Shown piece by piece: positions 12,956 through 21,111 of a DNA stretch of 64,000 bases (positions within the stretch are counted from its first letter, which is position 1; every line of letters begins with the position of its first letter). Source of the DNA: a virus. The position numbers and the translations under genes were made by a program. Where the stretch lies: positions 1-64,000 of IMG/VR virus record IMGVR_UViG_3300032304_002285. One strand, 5' to 3'. A model generated the notes under the pieces. It searched no databases. It worked only from the letters and a program-made list of their open reading frames with translations, and was not told the origin of the DNA.

Positions 12956-13252
12956 ATGTATATTGCTGGTCCTTCAATTCCTCTTAAGATGGAGCAGAAT
13001 TTATCTAGTGTGGAAGTTCCGTGTCGTTACTCGAATTGTAAGGGTACGGCTTTAATGATTCAAGGTTCTAATAAACAGTGGCGGATTTATTGTCCGTATT
13101 GTTTTTTAGGAGACGTTTATAGAAACGGGAAGATTGGGTATAGGAACTTAGATTTGGGAAAGGTACTGGGTCAATGGTATGAACCTTCTACTCATCTTTC
13201 TTTGGTAATAGCATATGATGAAAAAGGAATTGATCATGAGGGTTGCCAATGA
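12956..13252 (+). CDS. Family A zinc-ribbon protein
   Basis: 98 aa, first gene of the main array. VPCRYSNCKG (C23-x4-C28), CPYC at 46-49, GQWYEPS, VIAYDEKG. It has a 20-residue N-terminal extension compared with its neighbours; ATG 12989 is an alternative start. AGGAAG precedes the ATG. Confidence 0.75.
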   Translation: MYIAGPSIPLKMEQNLSSVEVPCRYSNCKGTALMIQGSNKQWRIYCPYCFLGDVYRNGKIGYRNLDLGKVLGQWYEPSTHLSLVIAYDEKGIDHEGCQ

Positions 13253-13500
13253 GCTTCAAGAGAATGAAGATACCATGTAGGACCAAGAATTGCAGTGGTG
13301 CTTATTTGAAGAGAGTTGGCAAAAGGAAGAGGCTTTTTGATAAGGGATTCAATCGTCCATTTTGGCATTTAAGTTGTCAAAATTGTGGTTATGACTGGTC
13401 AACGGCAAGATCTCTAAGGAAGGTATTGGGTGAATGGTATGATGGTTTGTACTGTAGGACATTGGATTTTGTAATTATATTGAGTGAGTATGAGATATGA
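13249..13500 (+). CDS. Family A zinc-ribbon protein
   Basis: 83 aa; ATG overlaps the upstream stop by 4 nt. IPCRTKNCSG, a long basic insertion before CQNC (43-46), GEWYDG, FVIILSEYEI. Confidence 0.75.
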   Translation: MSFKRMKIPCRTKNCSGAYLKRVGKRKRLFDKGFNRPFWHLSCQNCGYDWSTARSLRKVLGEWYDGLYCRTLDFVIILSEYEI

Positions 13501-13700
13501 AGATTCCTTGTACTTATCTTGGGTGTTCGGGGGTTGTTCAGGTTTGGAAGGATAGTTGTTGGAGAGTTTATTGTCCTAAGTGTAAGTATCATGAGTTGCC
13601 GATAAAGTCTCGTAGTGAAGTTTTAAAAAGATGGTATAAATTTACTAAGGTATTACCGATAATAGTTTTATCAGAGACAGAAGCGGAGATTAAATCATGA
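13497..13700 (+). CDS. Family A zinc-ribbon protein
   Basis: 67 aa, close to the minimal form: IPCTYLGCSG (C5, C10), WRVYCPKC (C26, C29), RWYKF, PIIVLSETEAEI. Confidence 0.75.
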   Translation: MKIPCTYLGCSGVVQVWKDSCWRVYCPKCKYHELPIKSRSEVLKRWYKFTKVLPIIVLSETEAEIKS

Positions 13701-13897
13701 CGGTTAAGAGATCGAAGAAGCAGTATGGTGTTGCTCCTGGTTGTGTTCCTGTTCCTAGGGTTAAGGTTCATAAGTTTAAGACTTCATCCAAGCCAAGATT
13801 TTGTCCTGTTTGCCAGGGTAGTCGTAAGCTTGGAGTAGAGCTTGTTGGGATCTTTGACTGTACGACTCCTTGTTTTGCTTGTTTGTCTTGGGATTAA
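13697..13897 (+). CDS. Small zinc-finger protein, not family A
   Basis: 66 aa, basic N-terminus, C36-x2-C39 (FCPVCQGSRK) and C55-x3-C59-x2-C62 (CTTPCFACLSWD). Lacks the IPC start and terminal strand, so it is an unrelated zinc protein in the array. Confidence 0.65.
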   Translation: MTVKRSKKQYGVAPGCVPVPRVKVHKFKTSSKPRFCPVCQGSRKLGVELVGIFDCTTPCFACLSWD

Positions 13898-13898
13898 A

Positions 13899-14096
13899 AT
13901 GAGTGAGAATATCAAGTATGAGTTTTTGGGAATAGTTCTTTGCCAGATGGATGGGTGTAAGGGGAAGGCGTATGTTTCGTTAGAATTAGAAACAAGGTAT
14001 CTTACTATTTACTGTCCATCTTGTGGTTGGTGTGGTCTTCCATGGCCAGAGAGGGCGGGGTTTGCGATTGTGTTCAAGGAGAGAGTAGTTGAGTGA
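13899..14096 (+). CDS. Family A zinc-ribbon protein
   Basis: 65 aa; ATG 13899 one nt after the previous stop. VLCQMDGCKGKA, IYCPSCGWCG, FAIVFKERVVE. The late WY is lost. Confidence 0.65.
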   Translation: MSENIKYEFLGIVLCQMDGCKGKAYVSLELETRYLTIYCPSCGWCGLPWPERAGFAIVFKERVVE

Positions 14097-14325
14097 TTCC
14101 AGACAGAGGTTTATTGATTCATTGGAGACGGTTACTTTCTTTCCTTGCTGGAGGGATAATTGTGGTCCTGCAAGGCTTCTGAGGTTTAAGGATGGGGCTT
14201 GGACCATTGCGTGTCCTTATTGTGGTTTACAGCCCTTCTTTAAGTCTCCGACAAGAAAGGAAGCCTATTCTTCTTGGTTTCAGGATATCAAGGAAATTGT
14301 TGTTTACGATGAAGTCGAAATCTGA
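14089..14325 (+). CDS. Family A zinc-ribbon protein
   Basis: 78 aa from TTG 14089. FPCWRDNCGPARLL, ACPYCGL, SSWFQD, IVVYDEVEI. It has a 17-residue N-terminal extension. Confidence 0.65.
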   Translation: MSDSRQRFIDSLETVTFFPCWRDNCGPARLLRFKDGAWTIACPYCGLQPFFKSPTRKEAYSSWFQDIKEIVVYDEVEI

Positions 14326-14569
14326 CACATATTTTTCATGGGAAATTCCTTGTGGGGATAAGGAGTGTGGGTCAACTGCTTTCTTGGTCTATTGGTTTCA
14401 CAATGGCATTCACAAATGGAAATGTTATTGCATGGAGTGTAGGAGGGCAACTTTGGAGTATAATGAGTCTAAGGATGCATTGGACATATTTTTTAATGGC
14501 TATTGGGGTGATCTAAGGAACAGAGTGGTGGTTTATGACCTCCGGGGCGAAGCTCCTATCGTTTTATGA
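14309..14569 (+). CDS. Family A zinc-ribbon protein
   Basis: 86 aa. IPCGDKECGSTAFL, CYCMEC, and a terminal strand VVVYDLRGEAPIVL that runs past the usual end. 17-nt overlap upstream and 35-nt overlap downstream. Confidence 0.65.
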   Translation: MKSKSDTYFSWEIPCGDKECGSTAFLVYWFHNGIHKWKCYCMECRRATLEYNESKDALDIFFNGYWGDLRNRVVVYDLRGEAPIVL

Positions 14570-14762
14570 GGTTCCTTGCCCCAAGTGTGATAAAGAAGCG
14601 AGATTAGAGGCATGGGATTGTTCTGCTGGGATTGTATGGAGAGTTCATTGTTGGCATTGCTATTTTATTGGTAATAATAGTTCTAGTGCTAAATCTGCCT
14701 TGTGGTTTGCTTGTAAGCTTCCTGAGGATTGCATAATGATTTATGGGCAAGAAGAGATATGA
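14535..14762 (+). CDS. Family A zinc-ribbon protein, variant
   Basis: 75 aa. First pair is C-x2-C (VPCPKCDKEA) rather than C-x4-C. Then WRVHCWHC and CIMIYGQEEI. ATGA overlap with the next gene. Confidence 0.65.
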   Translation: MTSGAKLLSFYEVPCPKCDKEARLEAWDCSAGIVWRVHCWHCYFIGNNSSSAKSALWFACKLPEDCIMIYGQEEI

Positions 14763-15019
14763 TTTTTACTCACAACGAGACACGGGACTTTAATCTGAGT
14801 AATAGTGGATTAATAGTGGACGATTTCATTAAGAATCGTTCTTATGGGAGGAAGTTAGTTTTAAGGATAAAGATTGGTCGATATATAGATGAAATAGATA
14901 AGATTCCTTTGGCTTGGGTTATGGTTTTCATTGGGAAGGGGAAATATTCAGATAAATATTTATCTGTTTTCCCTATGTATTCCATATTGTTTATTAAGGA
15001 GAGATTGATTGAAAGTTGA
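14759..15019 (+). CDS. Family B small protein
   Basis: 86 aa from ATG 14759. Start of a short family B run within the family A string. Ends FPMYSILFIKERLIES. Confidence 0.65.
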   Translation: MIFTHNETRDFNLSNSGLIVDDFIKNRSYGRKLVLRIKIGRYIDEIDKIPLAWVMVFIGKGKYSDKYLSVFPMYSILFIKERLIES

Positions 15020-15206
15020 ACAAATAGATCCAAGTAGCCGTTATGCTTCAAATGATCTTTTGTATTTGAAGTGTGTGGACAAGGGCAATGGGTTTATGAA
15101 TTTGTTTGTTCAGTTTATGGTTCCAGGGGGAAGGGTTAAAAAGCATAAAAGGATTTGTGTTCCTAGTCAGGTTATTATCACTTCGAGTGAGGAAATTATT
15201 CAATGA
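15009..15206 (+). CDS. Family B small protein
   Basis: 65 aa from TTG 15009, ending VPSQVIITSSEEIIQ, with a basic stretch RVKKHKRIC in place of the usual core. Confidence 0.6.
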   Translation: MKVEQIDPSSRYASNDLLYLKCVDKGNGFMNLFVQFMVPGGRVKKHKRICVPSQVIITSSEEIIQ

Positions 15207-15409
15207 AGGTTGGTGATTTTTATACACTTCATGATGATGCTGATTGTTTGATTATGCAGGTTGATATTCAGGGTCAAGAGTCTTATCCGGAGTGGGGATT
15301 TTTTAGGATTTATTTTATCTATTAAAAGCCTGATTTAACGACAAGTTTTGATGATATTGTTGTTCCTAAAAATAAGGTATTTGTAATCAATGAAAGCCCC
15401 TTGTCTTAA
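15203..15409 (+). pseudogene. Family B pseudogene (in-frame TAA)
   Basis: The frame starts MKVGDFYTLHDDADC and continues to VPKNKVFVINESPLS, a full-length family B pattern, but codon 41 is TAA (15323-15325). The CTA suppressor cannot read it. The 3' end still overlaps the next gene start. Confidence 0.7.
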
Positions 15410-15590
15410 ATGCGGAATAATGGTGGATTTAATTCGCCAAAGTAAATGGTATGTTGATATTGATTGTCCTAAGTGTAAAAAAATACAGCGCAATTTTTCA
15501 TTAAAGAGCGCGCTTGAGTTGATTCATATGTTTCAAGATTTTAAGGGAAATGGGAATCTTATTGTTGTATATGATGAGATTGGGTTATGA
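15390..15590 (+). CDS. Family A zinc-ribbon protein, recent duplicate
   Basis: 66 aa with C-x2-C at both sites (APCLKCGIMVDLIRQ, DCPKCKK) and ending LIVVYDEIGL. Nearly identical in pattern to the next gene, including DNA-level identity over long stretches. Confidence 0.75.
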   Translation: MKAPCLKCGIMVDLIRQSKWYVDIDCPKCKKIQRNFSLKSALELIHMFQDFKGNGNLIVVYDEIGL

Positions 15591-15787
15591 AAGCTCCTTG
15601 CTTTAAGTGTGGAATGATGGTGGATTTAATTCGCCAAGGTAAATTGTATGTTGATGTTGGTTGTCCTAAGTGTAAAATCATCTATCGTGGTTATTCGTTA
15701 AAATATTTGATTCGGTTGATTCATAAATATCAAGAGAGTCAGGGGAGTGGAAATCTTATTGTAGTGTATGATGAGGTTTGTTTATGA
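15587..15787 (+). CDS. Family A zinc-ribbon protein, recent duplicate
   Basis: 66 aa, APCFKCGMMVDLIRQ ... GCPKCKI ... LIVVYDEVCL. Tandem copy of 15390, ATGA overlaps on both sides. Confidence 0.75.
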   Translation: MKAPCFKCGMMVDLIRQGKLYVDVGCPKCKIIYRGYSLKYLIRLIHKYQESQGSGNLIVVYDEVCL

Positions 15788-15984
15788 AGATTCCTTGTGG
15801 ATTTTGTGATGGGTTAGTTGATGTTGTTGATGTTGATTGTGGGGTATATGTCCAGATTCGTTGTTTTAATTGTGGTGTGACGGTTAACGGGGATAATGTG
15901 GATGAGGCTTTCAATTTCTTTTATTATCATAAGCCTGATGGCTGGAACTCGACAGTAATTGTGTATAATGAGGTAGGCTTGTGA
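15784..15984 (+). CDS. Family A zinc-ribbon protein
   Basis: 66 aa. IPCGFCDGLVDVVDVD, RCFNCG, STVIVYNEVGL; same C-x2-C variant as its two upstream neighbours. Confidence 0.7.
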   Translation: MKIPCGFCDGLVDVVDVDCGVYVQIRCFNCGVTVNGDNVDEAFNFFYYHKPDGWNSTVIVYNEVGL

Positions 15985-16229
15985 AGGTTCATAAGGTTTC
16001 AAGAACTTTTAATCCTCCTATGTCAATGAGGTATCCTTGTTGCTATAATGGTTGTAGTGGGGTAGCAACACTACATTTCCGATGGGATGAAGTTTATATT
16101 TATTGTGATGATTGTCTTCTTAATAGTCCGTGGTTTGATTTAGATAAAATAGAGAAAGCATTTGGATGGTATTACGATGAAGATAGCAGTTTTAGGGACA
16201 TTATAATCCTATATGAAAATCCCTTGTAG
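15981..16229 (+). CDS. Family A zinc-ribbon protein
   Basis: 82 aa from GTG 15981. YPCCYNGCSGVATL, IYCDDC, GWYYDED, IIILYENPL. ATGs inside would cut off part of the extension only. Confidence 0.7.
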   Translation: MKVHKVSRTFNPPMSMRYPCCYNGCSGVATLHFRWDEVYIYCDDCLLNSPWFDLDKIEKAFGWYYDEDSSFRDIIILYENPL

Positions 16230-16419
16230 TTTATCAAGATGTTCTGATCTTGCGGAATTGGATAAAGGGCATCTTATTGATTCATGTTGTTATTATTGTT
16301 GTTGTTCTGGATGCCATCAATTAGGGTATCCTTGTGATGATTGGGAATCGGCTTTAAAGAGTTGGTATAGGAATTCGGACATTTCTCTTATTATTTTTTA
16401 TGGGGAAAGTCCCATATGA
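16213..16419 (+). CDS. Family A zinc-ribbon protein
   Basis: 68 aa. IPCSLSRCSDLAEL, a Cys-rich middle (CCYYCCCSGC), SWYRNS, LIIFYGESPI. The extra cysteines are unusual in the family. Confidence 0.7.
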   Translation: MKIPCSLSRCSDLAELDKGHLIDSCCYYCCCSGCHQLGYPCDDWESALKSWYRNSDISLIIFYGESPI

Positions 16420-16649
16420 AAATAGAGTTAGATAAGAGCAAGCCTTATTCTTCAATGTATAGAATTCCTTGTAATAAGGATTCATGTGTTGGTTCTGCTT
16501 TTTTTCGTTGGCATGGGGAGAAGGTTTTTATTTGGTGTGTTTCTTGTCTGGAACTCGGCTTTTCTTTTAATACGATAGAAGAGGCTCTTGCCGGTTGGTA
16601 TATACATGGTTTGTCTATGGTGATTGTTTTAGAAGATAAAGAGATATGA
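16416..16649 (+). CDS. Family A zinc-ribbon protein
   Basis: 77 aa. IPCNKDSCVGSAFFRW, IWCVSC, AGWYIHG, MVIVLEDKEI. Confidence 0.75.
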   Translation: MKIELDKSKPYSSMYRIPCNKDSCVGSAFFRWHGEKVFIWCVSCLELGFSFNTIEEALAGWYIHGLSMVIVLEDKEI

Positions 16650-16664
16650 CTGAAAGGATTGAGG

Positions 16665-16874
16665 ATGAAAGTTCCTTGTTGGAACCAATTTTGTAAAGAG
16701 TTGATTGAGATAGAGATGGACAATGGTTGGGCGTCTTGTGCTTGTGATAAGTGTGGGGTTCGGTGTTTGGGCAGAGATTCGGTCAAGAAGATATTGGGGG
16801 ATTGGTATGCGAATACTCACTTCGATTTGGTTGTTGTTTGGGAAGATGTTCAAGAAAAAGGATTACAGGGTTAA
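16665..16874 (+). CDS. Family A zinc-ribbon protein
   Basis: 69 aa from ATG 16665 (TTG 16659 also possible). VPCWNQFCKELIEIE, CACDKCG, GDWYANT, VVVWEDVQEKG. Confidence 0.7.
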   Translation: MKVPCWNQFCKELIEIEMDNGWASCACDKCGVRCLGRDSVKKILGDWYANTHFDLVVVWEDVQEKGLQG

Positions 16875-17076
16875 GATTCCTTGTTGGAATGCTAATTGTA
16901 CAACGGGAGCTAATCTGACATTCAAGGGAGGATGGTATACTTGTAGTTGTTTGAATTGCAAAAGTGGGTGTGGGAGTTCAGAGGGTGTTAAGGTTTTCGA
17001 GAGATGGTATTTATATTCAGAAGTGAATCTGGTGATAGTTCTGGAAGAAAAGACGATCTATAGATTTTGGAAGTAA
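16846..17076 (+). CDS. Family A zinc-ribbon protein
   Basis: 76 aa. IPCWNANCTTGANL, CSCLNCKSGCG, ERWYLYS, LVIVLEEKTI plus a short basic tail. 29-nt overlap with the previous gene. Confidence 0.7.
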   Translation: MFKKKDYRVKIPCWNANCTTGANLTFKGGWYTCSCLNCKSGCGSSEGVKVFERWYLYSEVNLVIVLEEKTIYRFWK

Positions 17077-17301
17077 TTGATGATTGAAAGATTGATAATA
17101 CCATGCAGGGACCATGGCTGTAATAGAATTGCTTATTTGAATAGGATAAATGAGCGTTGGTATCATATTGGTTGTACTTGTGGTCAATCTGGTTGGACGG
17201 AAACTAACAATACAAACAAGGCGATAGAAGAAGCTCTTATTGCATGGTATTTGGAGGATGGTCTAGGTTTGGTGATAGTGACTGAAGAGTGTCCTCTGTG
17301 A
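17077..17301 (+). CDS. Family A zinc-ribbon protein
   Basis: 74 aa from TTG 17077 directly after the previous TAA (or ATG 17080). IPCRDHGCNRIAYL, GCTCGQ, AWYLEDG, LVIVTEECPL. Confidence 0.7.
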   Translation: MMIERLIIPCRDHGCNRIAYLNRINERWYHIGCTCGQSGWTETNNTNKAIEEALIAWYLEDGLGLVIVTEECPL

Positions 17302-17525
17302 AAGATTTTGAGATTAGAATTCCATGTAGGAGTACGAATTGTAGCAAGTTAGCTGTTGCAAGAAAATCTAATAGTAATTGGGGCAGGGTGGCTTGTGGTT
17401 GTGGGCAGAATTGTTGGATGGAGACTCCTAAAAAAGACACGCAATTTTTGGATTCTATTATTTCTCAATGGTATTTCGAGGACGATCCTAATCTGGTTAT
17501 CATCATTGAAGAAAATCCATTATGA
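17298..17525 (+). CDS. Family A zinc-ribbon protein
   Basis: 75 aa from GTG 17298. IPCRSTNCSKLAVA, ACGCGQNCW, SQWYFEDD, LVIIIEENPL. Close to its upstream neighbour. Confidence 0.7.
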   Translation: MKDFEIRIPCRSTNCSKLAVARKSNSNWGRVACGCGQNCWMETPKKDTQFLDSIISQWYFEDDPNLVIIIEENPL

Positions 17526-17752
17526 AAAAAGGTTACTTAAAAATTCCTTGTTGGGATAGGGATTGTAAAGAGTTGGCAATTTTATCAGAAGGGGGTAGGT
17601 GGTTTAGGGTAAGATGTAGTGCATGTAATTCAGCAAGTCTTATGAGTGAAAAACGGAATGAGTCATTGGCAGATTGGTACTTGGATTATGCTTCCCACAG
17701 TCATGTGATTATTTTAGATTGTGTTGTCATCACTGAAGAAAATCCATTATGA
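17522..17752 (+). CDS. Family A zinc-ribbon protein
   Basis: 76 aa. IPCWDRDCKELAIL, RCSACNSASL, ADWYLDY, VVITEENPL. First of four closely related tandem copies (17522-18417). Confidence 0.75.
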   Translation: MKKGYLKIPCWDRDCKELAILSEGGRWFRVRCSACNSASLMSEKRNESLADWYLDYASHSHVIILDCVVITEENPL

Positions 17753-17976
17753 TAAAATATCTAAAAATACCTTGTATGAATAATAGTTGTCGAGGATTGG
17801 CTATTTTATCAATTGGGGATGAGTGGCGCAGGGTACATTGTCCCACATGTTATTCTGAAAGTGTTTTAAGTAGAAGTTTTAAAGACACATTAGAATATTG
17901 GTACCAAGATCGCAATTTTTATATTAAAAAGTCAACGATAACCAACATTATCATCATTGAAGAAAAGCCGTTATGA
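17749..17976 (+). CDS. Family A zinc-ribbon protein
   Basis: 75 aa. IPCMNNSCRGLAIL, HCPTCYSESVL, EYWYQD, IIIIEEKPL. Second of the four related copies. Confidence 0.75.
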   Translation: MIKYLKIPCMNNSCRGLAILSIGDEWRRVHCPTCYSESVLSRSFKDTLEYWYQDRNFYIKKSTITNIIIIEEKPL

Positions 17977-18197
17977 AAATCCCGGAAATGAAAGTTCCTT
18001 GTTGGAATTTATATTGTAGTGAGCTAGCAGTCCTAGAGACAAAGGGTAATTATTACCAAATATATTGCCCTGGTTGTGAAACCGTGAGTCTTGCAAGTAG
18101 AAATGTATATGAGTCATTGGATAATTGGTATGAGGTTTTTAACGACAAGAGTAGAAATAAAACCCATGTCATAATCCTTGAAGAAAAGCCTTTATGA
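17973..18197 (+). CDS. Family A zinc-ribbon protein
   Basis: 74 aa. VPCWNLYCSELAVLE, YCPGCETVSL, DNWYEV, HVIILEEKPL. Third of the four related copies. Confidence 0.75.
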   Translation: MKIPEMKVPCWNLYCSELAVLETKGNYYQIYCPGCETVSLASRNVYESLDNWYEVFNDKSRNKTHVIILEEKPL

Positions 18198-18207
18198 GGG
18201 AATCGGA

Positions 18208-18417
18208 ATGAAAATTCCTTGTTGGAATAAAAATTGTAATGGGTTGGGTGTTTTAATGTATGAAGATGGTTGGTTTAGGGTAAATTGTTCTACTTGTAAT
18301 TCGGGAAGTAATGTTTGTCGAAATTGGGACAAATCATTAGAAGATTGGTATTGTGATTATGATTTCCAAAAGGCATCCTTGGAGAAGATTATCATCATTC
18401 AAGAAAAGCCATTATGA
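18208..18417 (+). CDS. Family A zinc-ribbon protein
   Basis: 69 aa from ATG 18208. IPCWNKNCNGLGVL, NCSTCNSGSNV, EDWYCDY, IIIIQEKPL. Fourth of the related copies; 10-nt gap upstream instead of an overlap. Confidence 0.75.
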   Translation: MKIPCWNKNCNGLGVLMYEDGWFRVNCSTCNSGSNVCRNWDKSLEDWYCDYDFQKASLEKIIIIQEKPL

Positions 18418-18647
18418 ATCTTTATAAAATACCATGTGTACATGAGAGGTGTCCTGGTCCTGCTTACTTCAAGCGGGAATTGAAGAATTGGTATTATTGT
18501 AAGTGCTATGTATGTGGACACGAATCCATACACTATCAGAATAAGCTTAGGGCTATGACTAATTGGTATAATGAATCAGTTTTTTGGGATTCTAATAGAG
18601 AGAAGAAGACATATCTGGTGATTATCATAGAAGAAACAGAGTTATGA
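18414..18647 (+). CDS. Family A zinc-ribbon protein
   Basis: 77 aa. IPCVHERCPGPAYF, CKCYVCGHESI, TNWYNES, LVIIIEETEL. Confidence 0.75.
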   Translation: MNLYKIPCVHERCPGPAYFKRELKNWYYCKCYVCGHESIHYQNKLRAMTNWYNESVFWDSNREKKTYLVIIIEETEL

Positions 18648-18913
18648 AACCATTACAGGATTCGAGGATTCCTTGTTTTCAGAAAGAGTGTCATGGATTG
18701 GCGAGGATAACTCCTGTAGGAGGTGGGAATGAATGTGGGATTATTTGTAGTGGTTGCTATATTTGTGGGCATCAAACATCAAAAGACTTGATTTATTTAT
18801 TAGATTCTTGGTACAGGGGAGAGACATACAGCAATCTCAATAAAGCTCCGGAATACTTCAGTATTTTTCCAGAGATGACCATGATCCTTATTCTTGAAGA
18901 GGCTGAGAATTAA
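18644..18913 (+). CDS. Family A zinc-ribbon protein
   Basis: 89 aa. IPCFQKECHGLARI, SGCYICGHQ, DSWYRGE, an inserted loop, MILILEEAEN. Last of this string before the glycosyltransferase. Confidence 0.7.
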   Translation: MKPLQDSRIPCFQKECHGLARITPVGGGNECGIICSGCYICGHQTSKDLIYLLDSWYRGETYSNLNKAPEYFSIFPEMTMILILEEAEN

Positions 18914-18919
18914 AAGAGG

Positions 18920-19648
18920 ATGTTTCCTGTGAATCTTGGAATATGTGCCATCGTAAAGGACGAAAGAATTTCTTATGCATCGGAATGGGTTCAATGGTAT
19001 AGAGAGTTAGGGGTAAAGAGGTTTTTCATTTACAACAACGGTGTAGAGCCTTTTGTGACTGGTCCTGACATTGTAGAGACAGCTTGGCCGGGGAAGGCTG
19101 TACAATTGGCGGCTTATGATCATTGTCTTGCCTATAATCAAGGAATGGATTTCATAGCTTTCATTGATCTTGATGAGTTCATTGTTGGTCCATTGATTTC
19201 CAAGCTGGAGCATGTGGAGAATGGGTTGGCTTTGAATTGGAGGATGTATGGAAGTTCGGGATTGAATTATAACCATCAGGGAAGGCAATTAGGGGTATTC
19301 CGTAAGTATGCTCCACCTACAGCCTGTGAGACGGTAAAAACCATTGTAAGGGTAAACAATGCCATTCAGGCTTTGAGTCCTCATCATTTCTTGTTTAGGA
19401 ATGGGAAGGGGGTTCAGAGTTTGAATGGTGCTATTGTTTCTAGTCCTATTAATCCGATAAGTTCTTGGCCAGAGGTTTGGATAAATCATTATATATTGAG
19501 ATCAAAGGCTGATTGGTTTTACAAGGCTTACAGGGGAAGAGTATCTGTTAAGGATACCTGTTATGATGTGTCTACAATTGAGGGGATAGATAAGGTTTGT
19601 ACGGAAACCGATGAAGTAGTGTATTGGCGGGGTATAATGGGGGAATGA
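18920..19648 (+). CDS. GT92-like glycosyltransferase
   Basis: 242 aa. GICAIVKDERISYASEWV, then a W-Y-R-E-L-G-V-K-R-F-F-I-Y-N-N segment (residues 7-40), the DLD metal-binding site in FIDLDEFIVG (83-85), NWRMYGSSG, SPHHF and WINHYILRSKADWF fit the GT92/DUF23 family, which builds on sugar chains using nucleotide sugars and Mn2+. Cytosolic, no membrane segment. It interrupts the array, starting 6 nt after a family A gene. Substrate is unknown; a role in modifying host or virion glycans is an inference. Confidence 0.85.
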   Translation: MFPVNLGICAIVKDERISYASEWVQWYRELGVKRFFIYNNGVEPFVTGPDIVETAWPGKAVQLAAYDHCLAYNQGMDFIAFIDLDEFIVGPLISKLEHVENGLALNWRMYGSSGLNYNHQGRQLGVFRKYAPPTACETVKTIVRVNNAIQALSPHHFLFRNGKGVQSLNGAIVSSPINPISSWPEVWINHYILRSKADWFYKAYRGRVSVKDTCYDVSTIEGIDKVCTETDEVVYWRGIMGE

Positions 19649-19714
19649 TATTTTTTCAATAAAAGGATCTATTTATAGGAAATAAGAGAGTTTAATCGGG
19701 CGGGAGGGTGTAGG

Positions 19715-20539
19715 ATGAAGACGGTTGCTTCTGAGTTGTTGAAGATTGCCAAGAGCTTGGTTGCAGCCCGTCCTATTCCCATTGATAAGAAAGCGGTTAA
19801 GGAATTCGTTGATGATATTCTTCTTTCTTCTGTTTTTAGATGGGCATCACAGCAAAATCCAAACAAGAAGCTTGGTAGACAACCAATTTGCAAGTCTGTT
19901 TTCTCCTTAAAGAATCCAAGAGGAGAACATGTAAGTTTGGATGTAATAGTACAGACAAGTCCACACAGCAATGATTCAATATTTACCGGAGGATATTTTT
20001 CTAGAGTCAAATCCCCTGGAAGGTGGAAGATTGTTTTGGGAATCAATGAAAACCTATATCCATCTTCGATTCTTGAAAATCCGAATAAGCTTGGGGCTAT
20101 ACTTTATTCTGCTATGATTCATGAGTTGACTCATGCTTTGGATGTAATTCCAGATGGTGTTTCCCGAATGGATTATCTCAAGAAACAAAATTCCCCTGGA
20201 GTCATTCCAACAGGTGATGACATTGATTTTAAAAAATATGTCAACAATCCGGTTGAGGTTCGGGCTCATATGCAACAAGTGGTTGACGAGGTTCTAACAA
20301 GGGTTAGCAATCCCTATTATTTGGCTTTCTTAAAGCGGACCTACCCGAATGACATGAAAGACAAAATGATTGGGAAAAATGCTATGACAAATCTTTCTCC
20401 TAAATGGTGTTTCCTAATCGAAAATGGAATCAGTAAGGAAAATCGGAAGAAGATTTTGCAAGCTGTTTATAGAGCATTGGAAGATAGTGGTTTGTTTGAC
20501 AGGACAAAAGAAGTGAATGATGGTGCTGTTTTAGAATAA
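19715..20539 (+). CDS. Tagged zinc metallopeptidase-like protein
   Basis: 274 aa. N-terminal tag KTVASELLKIAKSLV, then PIPIDKKAVKEF. Zinc site HELTH at 136-140, followed at 178-185 by NPVEVRAH, in which the Glu may be the third ligand. The same order (PIPLDKAKIK, HEITH, TPVEINAY) is found in the first 240 residues of the 38202 protein, so they are homologues. No peptidase family is named with certainty. Probably hydrolyses peptide bonds; target unknown. Confidence 0.7.
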   Translation: MKTVASELLKIAKSLVAARPIPIDKKAVKEFVDDILLSSVFRWASQQNPNKKLGRQPICKSVFSLKNPRGEHVSLDVIVQTSPHSNDSIFTGGYFSRVKSPGRWKIVLGINENLYPSSILENPNKLGAILYSAMIHELTHALDVIPDGVSRMDYLKKQNSPGVIPTGDDIDFKKYVNNPVEVRAHMQQVVDEVLTRVSNPYYLAFLKRTYPNDMKDKMIGKNAMTNLSPKWCFLIENGISKENRKKILQAVYRALEDSGLFDRTKEVNDGAVLE

Positions 20540-20558
20540 TGATAGATATGGATTGAGA

Positions 20559-20774
20559 ATGTTTAAGCACAAACACAAGCCGTGTTCTGTTCCTTGTTAT
20601 TGTGGTTCTAGGTTATCTGATCTTCGGCAATTGAAGAATGGCGTTATCAAGATAAAATGCAGGAATTGCAAGCATGCTCTTTATTTTGGAAAGAATGCTT
20701 ATCAATTGGCTGATTGGCTAGTTAAAGAGAATGATAATTCGGGGATATTTATTGCAAGTGAGAAAGAGATTTGA
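20559..20774 (+). CDS. Family A-like zinc protein
   Basis: 71 aa. VPCYCGSRLSDLRQL (C-x-C pair), KCRNCKHAL, ADWLVKEN, GIFIASEKEI. Basic N-terminus. Confidence 0.7.
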   Translation: MFKHKHKPCSVPCYCGSRLSDLRQLKNGVIKIKCRNCKHALYFGKNAYQLADWLVKENDNSGIFIASEKEI

Positions 20775-20782
20775 GGTTGATA

Positions 20783-20914
20783 ATGGGATTGTATACTGAG
20801 TTTAGGCAAGGCGATGAAGATCCTGTTTATCTAGCGGTGAAGATTCTTCATCATTTAATGGGATATCCGGAGTTCATTGTTATCTATGGAGAAGAAGTTC
20901 AATTGGAATATTGA
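20783..20914 (+). CDS. Very short family B-like protein
   Basis: 43 aa (MGLYTEFRQGDEDPVY ... EFIVIYGEEVQLEY). It keeps the terminal strand and acidic tail but little else, so it may be a truncated copy. Overlaps the next gene region. Confidence 0.5.
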   Translation: MGLYTEFRQGDEDPVYLAVKILHHLMGYPEFIVIYGEEVQLEY

Positions 20915-20916
20915 TT

Positions 20917-21111
20917 ATGTTTGTTAGAGATGTAAAGCCAGATCGTAAAGAAGCCGATTCAGAATTGAAGAATATTCACATTGATGAGTTTACTCATGAG
21001 GATGGAAGAATATCTCAATTTCTGACGGCTTATTATGTTGATAGGGATGGTGTATTTGCTTATTCATTTCCTGAAAATTCTATTTTGGTATATGGTGGCG
21101 TAGAGTGGTAA
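20917..21111 (+). CDS. Family B small protein
   Basis: 64 aa from ATG 20917 (TTG 20911 possible). Ends FPENSILVYGGVEW. Confidence 0.65.
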   Translation: MFVRDVKPDRKEADSELKNIHIDEFTHEDGRISQFLTAYYVDRDGVFAYSFPENSILVYGGVEW

